From assembly GCA_016700115.1 (NCBI GenBank), contig CP064999.1:5017501-5081500 (forward strand): a stretch of DNA of 64,000 nucleotides. Direction: 5' to 3'. Position numbers and translations under genes: made by a program. Source of the DNA: Sphingobacteriales bacterium. GTDB taxonomy: Bacteria; Bacteroidota; Bacteroidia; Chitinophagales; UBA2359. Below, one piece after another: positions 8,829-18,694 of this stretch (positions are counted from its first letter, which is position 1; each line of letters starts with the position of its first letter). Under the pieces are notes generated by a model, which was given only the letters and a program-made list of their open reading frames with translations, did not search any database and was not told the origin of the DNA.

Positions 8829-10195
8829 ATGAGAGAAGATAGATTTAAGTATTTTTCTGTAAAAATTTTACACAGTGAGTTATTACTCGAGTTTGTCCTA
8901 TTGGAAGATTTTGTGCGTTTTTTGCAAACTCATCGAATTTCGACCATATTTAAATTGTTAAACGAAACTAATGAAGTTTCCCATTTTGCAGTCAGTTATA
9001 AAGGAGGCTTGATGAGACAAGATTCAGAAGGATTTGAAAATATTGAAGATTATTTAGTTTCAAGAAGAGAAAATTTTCCAACTTCAGAATCTTTTTATAT
9101 TTCAAAAAAATTGGGGTATAAAAACTACCAAGAATATAAGATAGCACTTGAATCGGGGATAGAAAATATTGAAGATTTTATACTTATGAAATCTAAAGGA
9201 TTTATAGAAGGATATGCTGAATGGAACAAAAACAAATCCTTTGAACCCGTTTTTGCCAATCCATTTGAGCTATTAAGATTTGCCCTTGAAAATAATTTTG
9301 AAAATTATACGGAACTGAAAAGTGGATTTGAAAAAGGATTTAAAAATGGCGGTATATTTCGAATAGCAACAGCAAAAGGATTTAGCAATTTTGCCGACTA
9401 TGCAGAGGCTGAAAAATTTGGCGTTCAAAGTTTTAATGAGCTGAATAAAATTCGCAGTAACAATATTCGGGACATCAATGACTATCACAACTATTTAGAT
9501 CTTGAGTTGATAAAAACTGAAGACACCACACACGATCAGCGAGTCCTTCAAATCATTTTGAGCAAATTGCCCGATGGCAGAAAAGTTTCAATTAATAAAT
9601 TGATTGAATACTACACCAAAGAATTGGAAAACTATATCTATCCGGATACCGGAGAAATGCCCAAATGGTTTACCTTAGGATTTGACGGAAAAGAAAGCAT
9701 CGTTAAATTTCTGACCTTTAACAATGCAGTTAAAAAGTATGGGCATTATGACAACGATGGTGAGTACTTTGAAACAAAAGTTATTCAAAGCAGAACTGTT
9801 ATCATAGACGGCAGCAATGTGGCTTTTAATTCTATCTCAAAAAAAGAGGCTAAAGCCAAAATTGAAAATGTGATTTTGGTTGTAAATGAACTAAAAAAAA
9901 GAGGATTCACAGCTATCACAGTGATAGCTGATGCCTCATTGCGTTACAGAATTGAAGATAAAGACAGATTACAAGAATTGAAAAAATTGGTTAATTTTAT
10001 AGAAGCTCCTGCCGAAAATCAGGCCGATATTTTTATATTACAGTTAGTAAAAAAGAACATTGTCTGCTGATAAGCAATGATGTTTTTCGAGACTGGAAAT
10101 TGCTGGATCCCTGGATAGCACTAAATATTGATTATTACCGAATCTCTTTTATGATTAAAGAAGACACCGTTTTGTTGCCTGATTTAGACAAATAA
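8829..10195 (+). CDS. Repeat-rich protein with a C-terminal NYN (Zc3h12a-like) nuclease domain, frameshifted
   Basis: The intact frame 8829-10070 (413 aa) stops just after ADIFILQLVKK. Adding one A to the six-A run at 10049-10054 continues the domain to 10195: HCLLISNDVFRDW and onward to PDLDK. Restored, the protein is ~455 aa. The N-terminal part contains degenerate helical repeats of about 20-25 residues with the pattern GF-x-N-x-x-D/E-Y. The C-terminal ~130 residues form a PIN/NYN fold with acidic residues in VIIDGSNVAFN, VIADAS, ADIF and SNDVFRD, typical of metal-dependent RNases. The last Asp pair lies past the frameshift, so the product as sequenced would be inactive. This may be a homopolymer error. 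Confidence 0.7.
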
Positions 10196-10203
10196 ATATC
10201 TGT

Positions 10204-11130
10204 TTATTGAACAGGCATACTGATTCTAAAACCGGCCATAATTGGCCAATGGTCTGAAAGGGGTTTCAGCGTGTCGTTTTGAAAATAAAACTGCGGCGCA
10301 TCCAATTGATAATAGGTGGGTGTAATTTTTATATGTTGATTGCTTCGGTAAAAAAACTTATCAACAACCTCACAGTTTTGATTAGTTCTAATAGGGGAAC
10401 ACTCCCTCAATCCATCCTCCAAAAATTCAGGAATGCTGCCAGAACGTGTCAGTTCAATCCAAATATCTTTAAAATCGTGGTTAAACATAGCGCGAATAGT
10501 GTCTCCCGCTCTCGTATAGCGAGAGTTAAAATCGCCCATCAGGATAACTGCTTGTCCTTCGGAATGTTGTGTGATGTAGTTTAAAAGTTGCGCAATATTT
10601 TGCCTTCTTGCTACTATGGATGTTTCGCCTGAACCGGCATTGCAGTGAACATTATAAAAATCTATACCGGTATTGCCGTTTAATATTATTCGCGAATACG
10701 AAAAACCCTTCGGAGTAAGACAATCTGCAAAGGTGCAGTTTTCCCAGGAAACCCTGTCCAGATTTTCTATTTTAAACCTCGAAAAAGTATTCAATCCGTC
10801 TCCACCAGGAACACAACCGGTGGTTTCGGTAATATAAGGATGGTTATTGTATAAGCGCAAGGAATCGTGATAGCAAAAGTCTTCTTGTACATGCACTACA
10901 TCGTAAGCGTTCAAAAGAGGGCTTATGGATGAAGTGTATAAATCGGGCTTGGAAGAGGATATAAAAGCCGGAAGTCCGGCAACATTATAACATAAAACAT
11001 TGAGGTCGGTTTCAATATTTTCAGGTTCATTGTTGCAATTTGAAAAAAACGATAGGAGTAAAAACAGAAAAAGGCAACCTAAAACGCTGTTTTTAAAAAC
11101 CGGGCAGATTGTATTAGCCATTTTGCGCAA
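10204..11130 (-). CDS. Endonuclease/exonuclease/phosphatase-family lipoprotein (sphingomyelinase-like)
   Basis: The protein (308 aa) begins with a hydrophobic segment ending in FFSNC, a lipobox-like motif, so it is probably a lipoprotein. The EEP fold motifs appear in order: N in LCYNVAG (~47), VHVQED (~80) with the metal-binding Glu, NVHCNAG (~165), MGDFNSR (~197), and LSDHWPI (~293) with the catalytic Asp-His pair. Neutral sphingomyelinases and related phosphodiesterases share this set; the real substrate is not readable. It ends 9 nt past the end of the NYN gene on the other strand, so the two are convergent. Confidence 0.75.
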   Translation of the reverse strand: MRKMANTICPVFKNSVLGCLFLFLLLSFFSNCNNEPENIETDLNVLCYNVAGLPAFISSSKPDLYTSSISPLLNAYDVVHVQEDFCYHDSLRLYNNHPYITETTGCVPGGDGLNTFSRFKIENLDRVSWENCTFADCLTPKGFSYSRIILNGNTGIDFYNVHCNAGSGETSIVARRQNIAQLLNYITQHSEGQAVILMGDFNSRYTRAGDTIRAMFNHDFKDIWIELTRSGSIPEFLEDGLRECSPIRTNQNCEVVDKFFYRSNQHIKITPTYYQLDAPQFYFQNDTLKPLSDHWPIMAGFRISMPVQ

Positions 11131-11918
11131 TATTAAAGCATGAAGATAAGGTAAAACGCAATAACAGCATCTTACTGTTCTAATTCTTTTCTGACTTAAC
11201 GACTAAAAGGTATTAAAATGTCGTTTTAGAACTAAATGTTATAGCTTTATGAGGGGGAAAAAGGGGTTGCTTCAGGTACTCGTTTTTTGTAAGAAAGGGT
11301 AAGTTCAAATTTAATTCTATGTAAGTTCTGTTCTTAAAAATACGATTATTTAGCAACAACCCTCCATCAAAAATGGATAACCCTGCATCAAAAACAATGA
11401 AGGTTGTATCAAAAAAAGTGAGGTGAAATCCTCTTTTTGTGCCACCAAGAACATTTTTTATTTAAAATCAGGTCTGAAATTGGTTTAAAATATCTCAATT
11501 TTAAACAAAAAAATTGATTTTTTCTTGAATAAAAATGCAATTTTGGGTTCCAAAACGTCATTTAAACTCAATAAAAAGTTAGTCAAAATTTTTAAATTTG
11601 AAATTAAAAGGAGAAAAATCGAAATCGGAAAAACAAAAATTGAAATTGAAAAAGTAAAAATTACAATTCCCTTTGGAAAAAAAGAAATTTAATAGCTTTC
11701 AATTGCAATTGAGGTTTTTAAAATTGTAATTTGAAAGAGAAAAAAAGTAAATAAAATGTTCTTAATTGTTTTTTTACGGCCTCTTAGTTTGCTTTTTTAT
11801 TATGCAACTGACTTTTTGAAGTTGAAACCCTGCATTTAATCGAACAAAAATCAAACTGCATTTAAGTCAATTATAGAATATAATTTTACTTAAACACATT
11901 GCATAGTCCAATCGCTAT
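11131..11918. other. 788-nt AT-rich intergenic region
   Basis: It holds the three-unit 21-nt repeat at 11358-11420 and an A-rich stretch at 11596-11691 (runs of AAAATTGAAATT type). I see no RNA gene and no reading frame with a credible start. Confidence 0.5.
11358..11420 (+). repeat. Three degenerate 21-nt tandem units
   Basis: The core CATCAAAAA recurs at 11365 and 11386, and as TATCAAAAA at 11407, exactly 21 nt apart. The flanking parts of each unit are only partly conserved (ACCCT before the first two). The step length equals that of the larger arrays near 36.2 and 46.7 kb. Confidence 0.5.
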
Positions 11919-13055
11919 TTATCCCAACCTGTCTTTATAGCTTTCGTACCCAAAATTCCGGATTAAACGGTAACGATTGTTTTCCTGCCAAATTCCGATA
12001 TCAGGAAGGTTTACCCCGTTAAAAGTGGTTGTTTTGACCATTGTATAATGAATCATATCGTCAAAAACGATAGTATCGCCAACTGATAAGGGTTGTTCAA
12101 AGGAATAATCCCCCATAAAATCACCGGCAAGACAAGTCATTCCGCCCATTCTGTAGGTGGGTTTCCCTTTTGTTGGGTCCGTAGCTCCTAAAATCCGGGG
12201 TTTATACGGCATTTCTAAGGTATCCGGCATGTGAGCGGCAAAAGAAACATCCAACAAAGCCACCTCAATGCCCTGACTGTCAATAATATCTAAAACTGTG
12301 CTGCGCAAATAGCCTGTTTGCCATGCTATTGCCGAACCGGGTTCGAGTATAACGTCAATATTGTACTTGCTCCTTATTTTTTTAATTAACCCTATCAAGT
12401 GTTGCGTATCATAACCTTTCCGGGTCATTAAATGTCCGCCACCCATGTTTAGCCATTTAATCTGATGCAGTAAATCGCCAAACCGCAGTTCGACCGCCTC
12501 TAAGGTTCTTTCAAGTGTAAATGAATCGTTTTCGCAAAGAGTGTGAAAATGTAATCCCTCAATTTCTTCAGGAAGGCCGTCAGGAATTTGGTCGCGTGTA
12601 ATCCCAAGCCTTGAACCTGCAATACAAGGGTTATACATTTCAGTAGTTACTTCAGAATACTGCGGGTTAATACGCAACCCGCATGATACAGGATGAGTAT
12701 GTTGTTTGACACGGTCTTTAAAACGTTCCCATTGAGCCAGGGAATTAAAAGTCAGGTGGCTGCTGTATTGCAACATTTGCTCAAATTCACGGTCAAGATA
12801 TGCCGGAGCATAAGTATGTGCTTTGCAGCCCATTTCTTCCACAATTAACCTGGCCTCGTTCAAAGAACTTGCAGTTGCACCACTGAGATACTGTTTGACC
12901 ATTCCAAACACCGGAAACATGGCAAAACCCTTCAATGCCAGAATGATGCTGCACCCGGATTCTTGTTGAACAGAATGTATCAATTCAAGATTTTTGCGCA
13001 AAAGTGATTCATCCAACACATAAGCTGGAGAAGGAATCTCCGAAAAGTTGACCAT
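11919..13055 (-). CDS. nspC: Carboxynorspermidine decarboxylase
   Basis: The enzyme (378 aa) is a PLP-dependent fold-III decarboxylase that turns carboxynorspermidine or carboxyspermidine into norspermidine or spermidine in the cytoplasm. Visible signs are the opening SPAYVLDESLLRKNL, the PLP lysine in ALKGFAMF (~42), the HFHTLCEN segment (~205), the Gly-rich NMGGGHLMT phosphate site (~233) and the C-terminal GAYL-like stretch CLAGDFMGDY with DDMIHYTMVK. The length fits NspC and is shorter than ornithine or arginine decarboxylases. The partner dehydrogenase is not in this window. It lies 41 nt downstream of ppk1 on the same strand. Confidence 0.88.
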   Translation of the reverse strand: MVNFSEIPSPAYVLDESLLRKNLELIHSVQQESGCSIILALKGFAMFPVFGMVKQYLSGATASSLNEARLIVEEMGCKAHTYAPAYLDREFEQMLQYSSHLTFNSLAQWERFKDRVKQHTHPVSCGLRINPQYSEVTTEMYNPCIAGSRLGITRDQIPDGLPEEIEGLHFHTLCENDSFTLERTLEAVELRFGDLLHQIKWLNMGGGHLMTRKGYDTQHLIGLIKKIRSKYNIDVILEPGSAIAWQTGYLRSTVLDIIDSQGIEVALLDVSFAAHMPDTLEMPYKPRILGATDPTKGKPTYRMGGMTCLAGDFMGDYSFEQPLSVGDTIVFDDMIHYTMVKTTTFNGVNLPDIGIWQENNRYRLIRNFGYESYKDRLG

Positions 13056-13096
13056 TATTATTCTTTGAGATTTGAATTAAAAACATGGCAGGGCTA

Positions 13097-15163
13097 TTAT
13101 TTTTTGCCGGACAAAAACTGATAAATAGCGATTTGAGCATTCAGTTTAGGCTTTTTGTTTTTCTTAAACACATTGCCTTTGTGGTGGTTCAGGTAACGGG
13201 CTTTTTGATTGTCGTTCAATTGAATGTCTATCATTTTTCGCAATTCATTCTGTAGTTTTTTGTCGTAAACGGGGCAGGCCACTTCAATCCTGTGTCGCAG
13301 GTTTCTTTCCATCCAATCGGCCGACGCAATAAAGTATTTTTCATCACCTCCGTTTGCAAAAATAAGAATTCTGGAATGTTCGAGATATTGGTCAACAATG
13401 CTGATGGCGTTTATATTGTTTTTAAGTTCCGGAATATGTGTTGCCAAACAACAGATGCCTCTGACAATTAAATGGAGCTTAACTCCGGCTTCTGCTGCCT
13501 CATAAAGCTTATCAATCATAGCCATATCATTCAAACTATTTAATTTGGCTATCAGGTAAGCCTTTTTACCGGCTTTCGCATTGGCAATCTCCACATCTAT
13601 TAAACTGCATAACTGGTCTTGCATAAAATATGGGGACACCAATAAATGTTGAAACGGCTGCACAAATGTTTTCATTTCAACAAGGTCAAAAAGTTGTTTG
13701 ATGTCTTTGGTTATGCCATCATGGGCAGTAAACAAACTATCGTCAGCATAAACGTTGGCGGTGTCTTCGTTAAAATTGCCTGTTGAAATATAGGCATAGT
13801 GTGATATGCTCAAATCCGGGTTTCTTCTGCCGACCAAACATAATTTTGCATGAATTTTCATATCCTGAATCCCATGCAACACCTTTATCCCGCTTTCCTG
13901 CATTTGTTTCGCCCATTTAATATTGGCTTCTTCGTCAAAACGTGCCTGTAATTCTAAAACAGCCGTTACTTCTTTTCCGTTTTTGCGCGCATTGATCAGA
14001 GCTTCGACAATATTGGAATTGTTTGCCAATCTGTAAAGCGTGATTTTTATAAACCTGACATGAGGATCAATGGCAGCCTCCCTCAAAAAATCAATCACCG
14101 GATGATAGGATTGATACGGGAAATGCAACATTATATCCTGATTGTCGAGTAATAAAAACAAACGGTGATTGGGGTTTATCGCAGGATGTTGCAGGGGGGG
14201 GTAAACGTCTCCGGTAAACTGAAGCGCTCCCAAACGTGGGAACTTCATAAAATCTTTGAAGTTATGATATCGCCCGGCACCAATTATATTGTCAGCTTCA
14301 GTAATGTGCAGTTTATCCAAAATGAAGTTCAACATATCCTGATGTGCCGTCAAAAGTTCATCGTCATAAATAAACCGCACGGGTAATCCAAAACTTCGTC
14401 GCTTAATGCTCGTATCAATCAATTCTAAAAAACTTTTTGAAACATCGGTATCAATATCTATTTCAGCATCCTTGGTAATTTTGATAGTATAAGCATCGTA
14501 TTGGTCATAACCAAAGATGGCAAAAATATCTTCCAGACAAAACCGGATTACATCGTCAAGCAAAATAACATGAGTCTTGTTGTTAGAGGTTGGCAAAACA
14601 TAAAATCTCGAAAGTTTATGAGTGGGCACTTCAATTAAGGCATACCTTTTCTTTTTGCTTTTATCTGCTTTATCAAGGCTGACTGCCAGATAAATTGAAC
14701 CGTCTTTAAGATGTGGAAATTCATCAATATCGCTAATCATTAAAGGAATCAAAGCAGGTCTGACTTTGTCGTGAAAATATGCTTTTACGGCCTTCCCCTG
14801 AGCCTTTGTCAATTTCTTTTCGTCTATGATAAAAATATTGTTTTTAGATAGCTGACGCTTTATGTCTTTGTAGATTTTTTCAAACTTATCTTGTTGAATA
14901 ACTACTATTTCCTGAATTTGATTCAGCGTTTTTTTAGGGCTAAATCCTAACGCAAGCCTTGCTTCTTTGTTGACACTCAATACCCTTTTAAGCGTAGCTA
15001 CACGTACTCTGAAAAACTCATCCAAATTGTTAGAAAATATTCCAAGAAATTTAATTCTGGTTAGTAGCGGAGTTTCTTCATCCTCGGCTTCCTGTAATAC
15101 GCGTTCATTAAAACTTAACCAACTCAATTCGCGGTTAATGTATTCATATTTATTATTGGACAT
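13097..15163 (-). CDS. ppk1: Polyphosphate kinase 1
   Basis: The protein (688 aa) makes polyphosphate from ATP and has the usual length. The N-terminal domain begins YINRELSWLSFNERVLQEA. The catalytic core shows RFIKITLYRLANNS (~375), ARFDEEANIKWAKQM (~413) and KIHAKLCLV, whose His is the phospho-acceptor by comparison with known PPK1. The C-terminal domain has LNSLNDMAMIDKLYEA and ASADWMERNLRHRIEVACP. One oddity: the second active-site His region reads YAYISTGNFNE where E. coli has YAHIGTGNFNE, so the second His is Tyr. It is followed at 41 nt by nspC. Confidence 0.93.
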   Translation of the reverse strand: MSNNKYEYINRELSWLSFNERVLQEAEDEETPLLTRIKFLGIFSNNLDEFFRVRVATLKRVLSVNKEARLALGFSPKKTLNQIQEIVVIQQDKFEKIYKDIKRQLSKNNIFIIDEKKLTKAQGKAVKAYFHDKVRPALIPLMISDIDEFPHLKDGSIYLAVSLDKADKSKKKRYALIEVPTHKLSRFYVLPTSNNKTHVILLDDVIRFCLEDIFAIFGYDQYDAYTIKITKDAEIDIDTDVSKSFLELIDTSIKRRSFGLPVRFIYDDELLTAHQDMLNFILDKLHITEADNIIGAGRYHNFKDFMKFPRLGALQFTGDVYPPLQHPAINPNHRLFLLLDNQDIMLHFPYQSYHPVIDFLREAAIDPHVRFIKITLYRLANNSNIVEALINARKNGKEVTAVLELQARFDEEANIKWAKQMQESGIKVLHGIQDMKIHAKLCLVGRRNPDLSISHYAYISTGNFNEDTANVYADDSLFTAHDGITKDIKQLFDLVEMKTFVQPFQHLLVSPYFMQDQLCSLIDVEIANAKAGKKAYLIAKLNSLNDMAMIDKLYEAAEAGVKLHLIVRGICCLATHIPELKNNINAISIVDQYLEHSRILIFANGGDEKYFIASADWMERNLRHRIEVACPVYDKKLQNELRKMIDIQLNDNQKARYLNHHKGNVFKKNKKPKLNAQIAIYQFLSGKK

Positions 15164-15211
15164 AACCTGTCTTCTTTTTTAACTATTCAGCAGACTATCA
15201 TTTTTTTTCTT

Positions 15212-15943
15212 TTACAATAATGTACTGTACTTATTGATTTCTTTATCAAGAACAAGTGCATCGGGCAATTTTTGTGCCAGCAAGCTCCAAAATTGCGAAC
15301 TGTGGTTTTTAACTACGGTATGTGCTAATTCATGTACCAATACATAATCAATCAATTTATCGGGCAATCGCATCAAATGGACATTCAGATTGATATTGTT
15401 GGTATGCGAACAACTTCCCCATCTGCTTTTAATATTTTTAATAGAAACACCCGAGTAAGTAAACTTGTGTTGTAGTGCCAATTGAGCCAATCGCTTTGGT
15501 AAATATTGATGCGCTTCTATACGGAGGGCTTCTACAATTCCTTTTTTAATAAAATCCTGTAAAAGTGGATTTGAAATATTTTCTCCCATCGGATATTGTA
15601 CGTTGATTACCCCGTTTCGGATTTCTATTCTTGCATTTGCTATATGGGCTTTAGCAATTTGCAGTTTATGGTTACGGGTGGTAAAAGTGGTGGTTTCAGT
15701 ATAAAGATTGGGAAGTGAAGTTTTTATCTGATTGTGTTGGACTTTTTCTAAAGTATCTAAAATCCATTTTTCTTTGTTGACTATTAATGCCTTTATCTGT
15801 TCCTTTGCGACACCGAAAGGGACAATTACTTTCACCTGACCGATTGAATTAATTGTTATGCGCATGTTTTTTGAGCGTTTGCTAAAAGCAACGTCCATGT
15901 CTATTTTCTTCAGGTTTTCGGTATGGAAATAAGGATGCTTCAT
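15212..15943 (-). CDS. YgjP-like metallopeptidase (M48-related, DUF45)
   Basis: The protein (243 aa) carries the zinc motif VHELAHTVVKNHSSQFW (~203-219), where HELAH gives the two His and the catalytic Glu. Just before it is the hallmark segment KSRWGSCSHTNNINLNVHLMRLP (interrupted here only to respect length; residues ~170-192). This combination defines the YgjP/WLM-related family (PF01863). No signal peptide is seen. The physiological substrate is unknown; members are often linked to restriction or stress loci, but nothing nearby indicates that. It is 48 nt downstream of nothing and 48 nt upstream of ppk1 on the same strand. Confidence 0.8.
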   Translation of the reverse strand: MKHPYFHTENLKKIDMDVAFSKRSKNMRITINSIGQVKVIVPFGVAKEQIKALIVNKEKWILDTLEKVQHNQIKTSLPNLYTETTTFTTRNHKLQIAKAHIANARIEIRNGVINVQYPMGENISNPLLQDFIKKGIVEALRIEAHQYLPKRLAQLALQHKFTYSGVSIKNIKSRWGSCSHTNNINLNVHLMRLPDKLIDYVLVHELAHTVVKNHSSQFWSLLAQKLPDALVLDKEINKYSTLL

Positions 15944-16088
15944 TTTATAATATACTGTCAGAAATTTTCAAAATCATAATAATTGCAAAAATAGTCTTTA
16001 TCGTTCAATTTCGACCTTACTTCATTATTAATGGTTCGATTTTGGTAAAAGTCTATGATGAATTATAAGTCTATGATTCATAAAACAA

Positions 16089-16127
16089 AAAAACCGCCAC
16101 TTGTTTTATCAAGCAGCGGTTTATTTT
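16089..16127 (-). terminator. Rho-independent terminator, probably bidirectional
   Basis: AACCGCCACTTG and CAAGCAGCGGTT flank a TTTTAT loop, with an A-run on the left and a long T-run on the right. It lies 20 nt past the stop of the LolA-like gene (minus strand) and is A/T-flanked on both sides, so it can work in either direction. Confidence 0.75.
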
Positions 16128-16146
16128 TTTTGAGCCTTTAAAGGAA

Positions 16147-16806
16147 TTAACGCAAATCAACTATTTCTGCTCCGGGATGTTTTGATTTGTCGAAAACAAA
16201 AAAACTATTGTCAATAGTCTGACCGGTTTGAGGGTCTTGAATAGTATAGGTATAACGACTGCCGTTTCTTTCAAAAACAATGGCCTTGGTTACCATATTT
16301 GTTTTGGTATTGATGGTCAGTCTGGTTTTAAAAAAAGGCGAATTGCTATTTAGTGGGGTTATATCTACCTCGGCAAGACCTGCACTGTTTGCAGGAGTGC
16401 GGAGAAGGTATTTAAAATCCTTTGGGTTGATATTCAATAACTGAGCCGGTGAAATTTCGCCGGATTCGGGATCTACAGAGGTGATCTGAACTTCTTTATC
16501 TTGTTTCAGATATGTCCAGATTGAACTTCCATCGCAATATCGGTCTAATTCGGAAGTTTCTATTTTATAGCTATTACCTTTTAAATAGAGTTTTCCTTTT
16601 TGTGTTTCATTGATTTTGGAATCTGTGTTTTCCATTTTCAATAAAAAATCTGCTTTAAAGGATTTAAGGGATTTGAAGTTCTTAGCCACTTTATCTAAAA
16701 TTACTTTTGCTTCGGGGTCAAAAGCATCACTTTGTGCAAAAACTGGAGAAGCAATAGTTCCGGAGATTAGTACTAAGGCAATAAACAAGGCAATTGTTTT
16801 TTTCAT
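16147..16806 (-). CDS. lolA: LolA-like outer-membrane lipoprotein carrier
   Basis: From ATG 16806 the protein is 219 aa with a clean signal peptide (MKKTIALFIALVLISGTIA..FAQ), so it is periplasmic. The body matches LolA: VLDKVAKNFKSLKSFKADFL-type opening, a KGKLYLKGNSYKIE strand pair, the DGSSIWTYLKQDKEVQI box, and ITPLNSNSPF followed by NTKTNMVTKAIVFERNGS. LolA ferries lipoproteins from the LolCDE complex to the outer membrane; Bacteroidota usually lack LolB. The frame stays open to 16881, but the 25-residue extension has no signal character. Alternative: a LolA-fold protein with another cargo. Confidence 0.8.
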   Translation of the reverse strand: MKKTIALFIALVLISGTIASPVFAQSDAFDPEAKVILDKVAKNFKSLKSFKADFLLKMENTDSKINETQKGKLYLKGNSYKIETSELDRYCDGSSIWTYLKQDKEVQITSVDPESGEISPAQLLNINPKDFKYLLRTPANSAGLAEVDITPLNSNSPFFKTRLTINTKTNMVTKAIVFERNGSRYTYTIQDPQTGQTIDNSFFVFDKSKHPGAEIVDLR

Positions 16807-17008
16807 AAAATTTTGGAAGTTAAAAGGCTTATCGTTTAAAACGTATTGAATATTATTTGGAGTTAGATAATTGAGGTACAAACAAGTTTAATGCGAAGCT
16901 GATTGATGAATGAAAAGAATTGATTTGGTACTGAAATTGGTAAACCCTACTTTTGCACATTGATAGTGCCTGAAAAAAAACAGCCTTAAAAAAAATGTTC
17001 TTCATTCA

Positions 17009-18646
17009 ATGATACTACCCATGTTTTTCTTCCTCAAACGTTTGATAATACCGTTTTGTTGTTTCACTCTTTTTATCTGCTGCGGCGATTCAACCGGCAA
17101 CAAAGATATTAAGGATGCTAAAATATTCAGGTACAACCAATCTTCTGGTATCACTTCATTAGACCCTGCATTTGCCAAAGATCAGGCAAATATCTGGGCA
17201 ATTAATCAATTATTTAACGGTTTGGTTCAAATGAACGACCGTTTGGAAGTTATCCCCGCAATTGCAAAAAGCTGGGAAATCAGTCCGGATGGGCTTACTT
17301 ATACTTTTCACCTTCGCAACGATGTCTATTTTCACGACCATCCTGTTTTTGAAGGAGGGAAAGGGACAAAAGTAACTGCTGCCGATGTTGCTTACAGTTT
17401 CGGTCGCATTATCGATAAAGATGTGGCTTCGGCAGGTGCTTGGTTGTTTAACGACAGGGTTAGTGTTTCCGAACCTTTTACTGCAATAAACGACTCGACC
17501 TTTCAACTAAAACTGAAACAACCTTTCCGGCCTATGTTGGGAATACTAACCATGCAATATTGCAGTGTTGTACCCAAAAAAATAGTTGAACATTTCGGCA
17601 AAACTTTCAGAAGTAATCCTGTCGGAACAGGACCTTTTAAGTTTTCGGTGTGGAAAGAAAACGAAACCTTAGTTTTAACCGCTAATCCAAATTATTTTGA
17701 AACGAATGAGTCAGGTAAAAGAATGCCTTTTATAGATGGTGTTAAAATAACCTTTATGGAGAATAAGCGAAATGCTTATTTGTCTTTTATAGAAGGGAAA
17801 ATTGACCTGCTTTCAGGAATTGATGCGACTTACAAAGACGACCTTTTGACTTCTGATGGGGAGTTAAGGCCGGAGTTGAACACTAAAATTCAGCTTTTGC
17901 GTTCGCCCTATCTCAATACCGAATATTTAGGAATCATGTTGGGCAAAACCGGATTAAGCGAACTTCAAAACAAAAAGGTCAGGCAGGCCATTAACTACGC
18001 CATTCATCGCGAACAAATTGTTCAGTATCTGAGAAACAATATCGGTAATCCGGCATTTTCGGGCTTTGTTCCAAAAGGTCTTCCCTCGTTTGATGAATCA
18101 GCCGTAAGAGGTTTTACTTACCAACCGGAAAAAGCACGTCAGTTGCTGAAAGAAGCCGGTTTTGAAAATGGAAAAGGGCTGCCTGTTATTCCTTTTGAAA
18201 CGACAGATGCTTATCAGGACATCAGTACTGCCATTCAAAATCAGTTGAAAGAAGTCGGCATCCAAGTAGCTGTTTCACTAAACCCCGCCTCTTTTTTGAG
18301 GGAAAAGGCCGCTAAGGGAGAAGCTGTAATGTTTCGCGGCTCATGGATTGCAGATTATCCCGATGCCGAAAGCTATTTTACTTTTTTTTACGGCAAAAAT
18401 CCTGCTCCTCCAAATTATACTCGGTTTAACCATGCTGAATTTAACCAACTTTATCTGCAATCATTAACCGTTAACGATGACAATAGCCGATATGATATTT
18501 ACAGGAATCTCGATAAAATTATATTAGAAGAAGCTCCTGTTGTCCCTTTGTATTATGACGAAGTGTTGCGTTTCGTTCATCCAAGGGTTAAAAATCTCGG
18601 CATTAATCCGTTGAATCTGCTCCATCTTAAACAGGTAACTCTATGA
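17009..18646 (+). CDS. Peptide/oligopeptide ABC transporter substrate-binding lipoprotein (SBP_bac_5)
   Basis: The protein (545 aa) begins with a hydrophobic stretch ending in FICCGDS, a lipobox, so it is tethered to a membrane. The family signature is clear: IPAIAKSWEISPDGLTYTFHLR (~75-95), DVYFHDHPVF, VVPKKIVEHFG, PVGTGPFKF (~208), and KVRQAINYAIHREQIV (~325). The C-terminal lobe has the YPDAESYFTFFYG segment. It binds peptides or similar solutes for uptake. No permease or ATPase genes are adjacent, so partners must lie elsewhere. An alternative ATG at 17021 gives the same lipobox and differs by only four residues. Confidence 0.87.
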   Translation: MILPMFFFLKRLIIPFCCFTLFICCGDSTGNKDIKDAKIFRYNQSSGITSLDPAFAKDQANIWAINQLFNGLVQMNDRLEVIPAIAKSWEISPDGLTYTFHLRNDVYFHDHPVFEGGKGTKVTAADVAYSFGRIIDKDVASAGAWLFNDRVSVSEPFTAINDSTFQLKLKQPFRPMLGILTMQYCSVVPKKIVEHFGKTFRSNPVGTGPFKFSVWKENETLVLTANPNYFETNESGKRMPFIDGVKITFMENKRNAYLSFIEGKIDLLSGIDATYKDDLLTSDGELRPELNTKIQLLRSPYLNTEYLGIMLGKTGLSELQNKKVRQAINYAIHREQIVQYLRNNIGNPAFSGFVPKGLPSFDESAVRGFTYQPEKARQLLKEAGFENGKGLPVIPFETTDAYQDISTAIQNQLKEVGIQVAVSLNPASFLREKAAKGEAVMFRGSWIADYPDAESYFTFFYGKNPAPPNYTRFNHAEFNQLYLQSLTVNDDNSRYDIYRNLDKIILEEAPVVPLYYDEVLRFVHPRVKNLGINPLNLLHLKQVTL

Positions 18647-18694
18647 TAACCACATTTGTTTCTTGTTAAATCGGTTTGTATATCCCAAGTTTAA

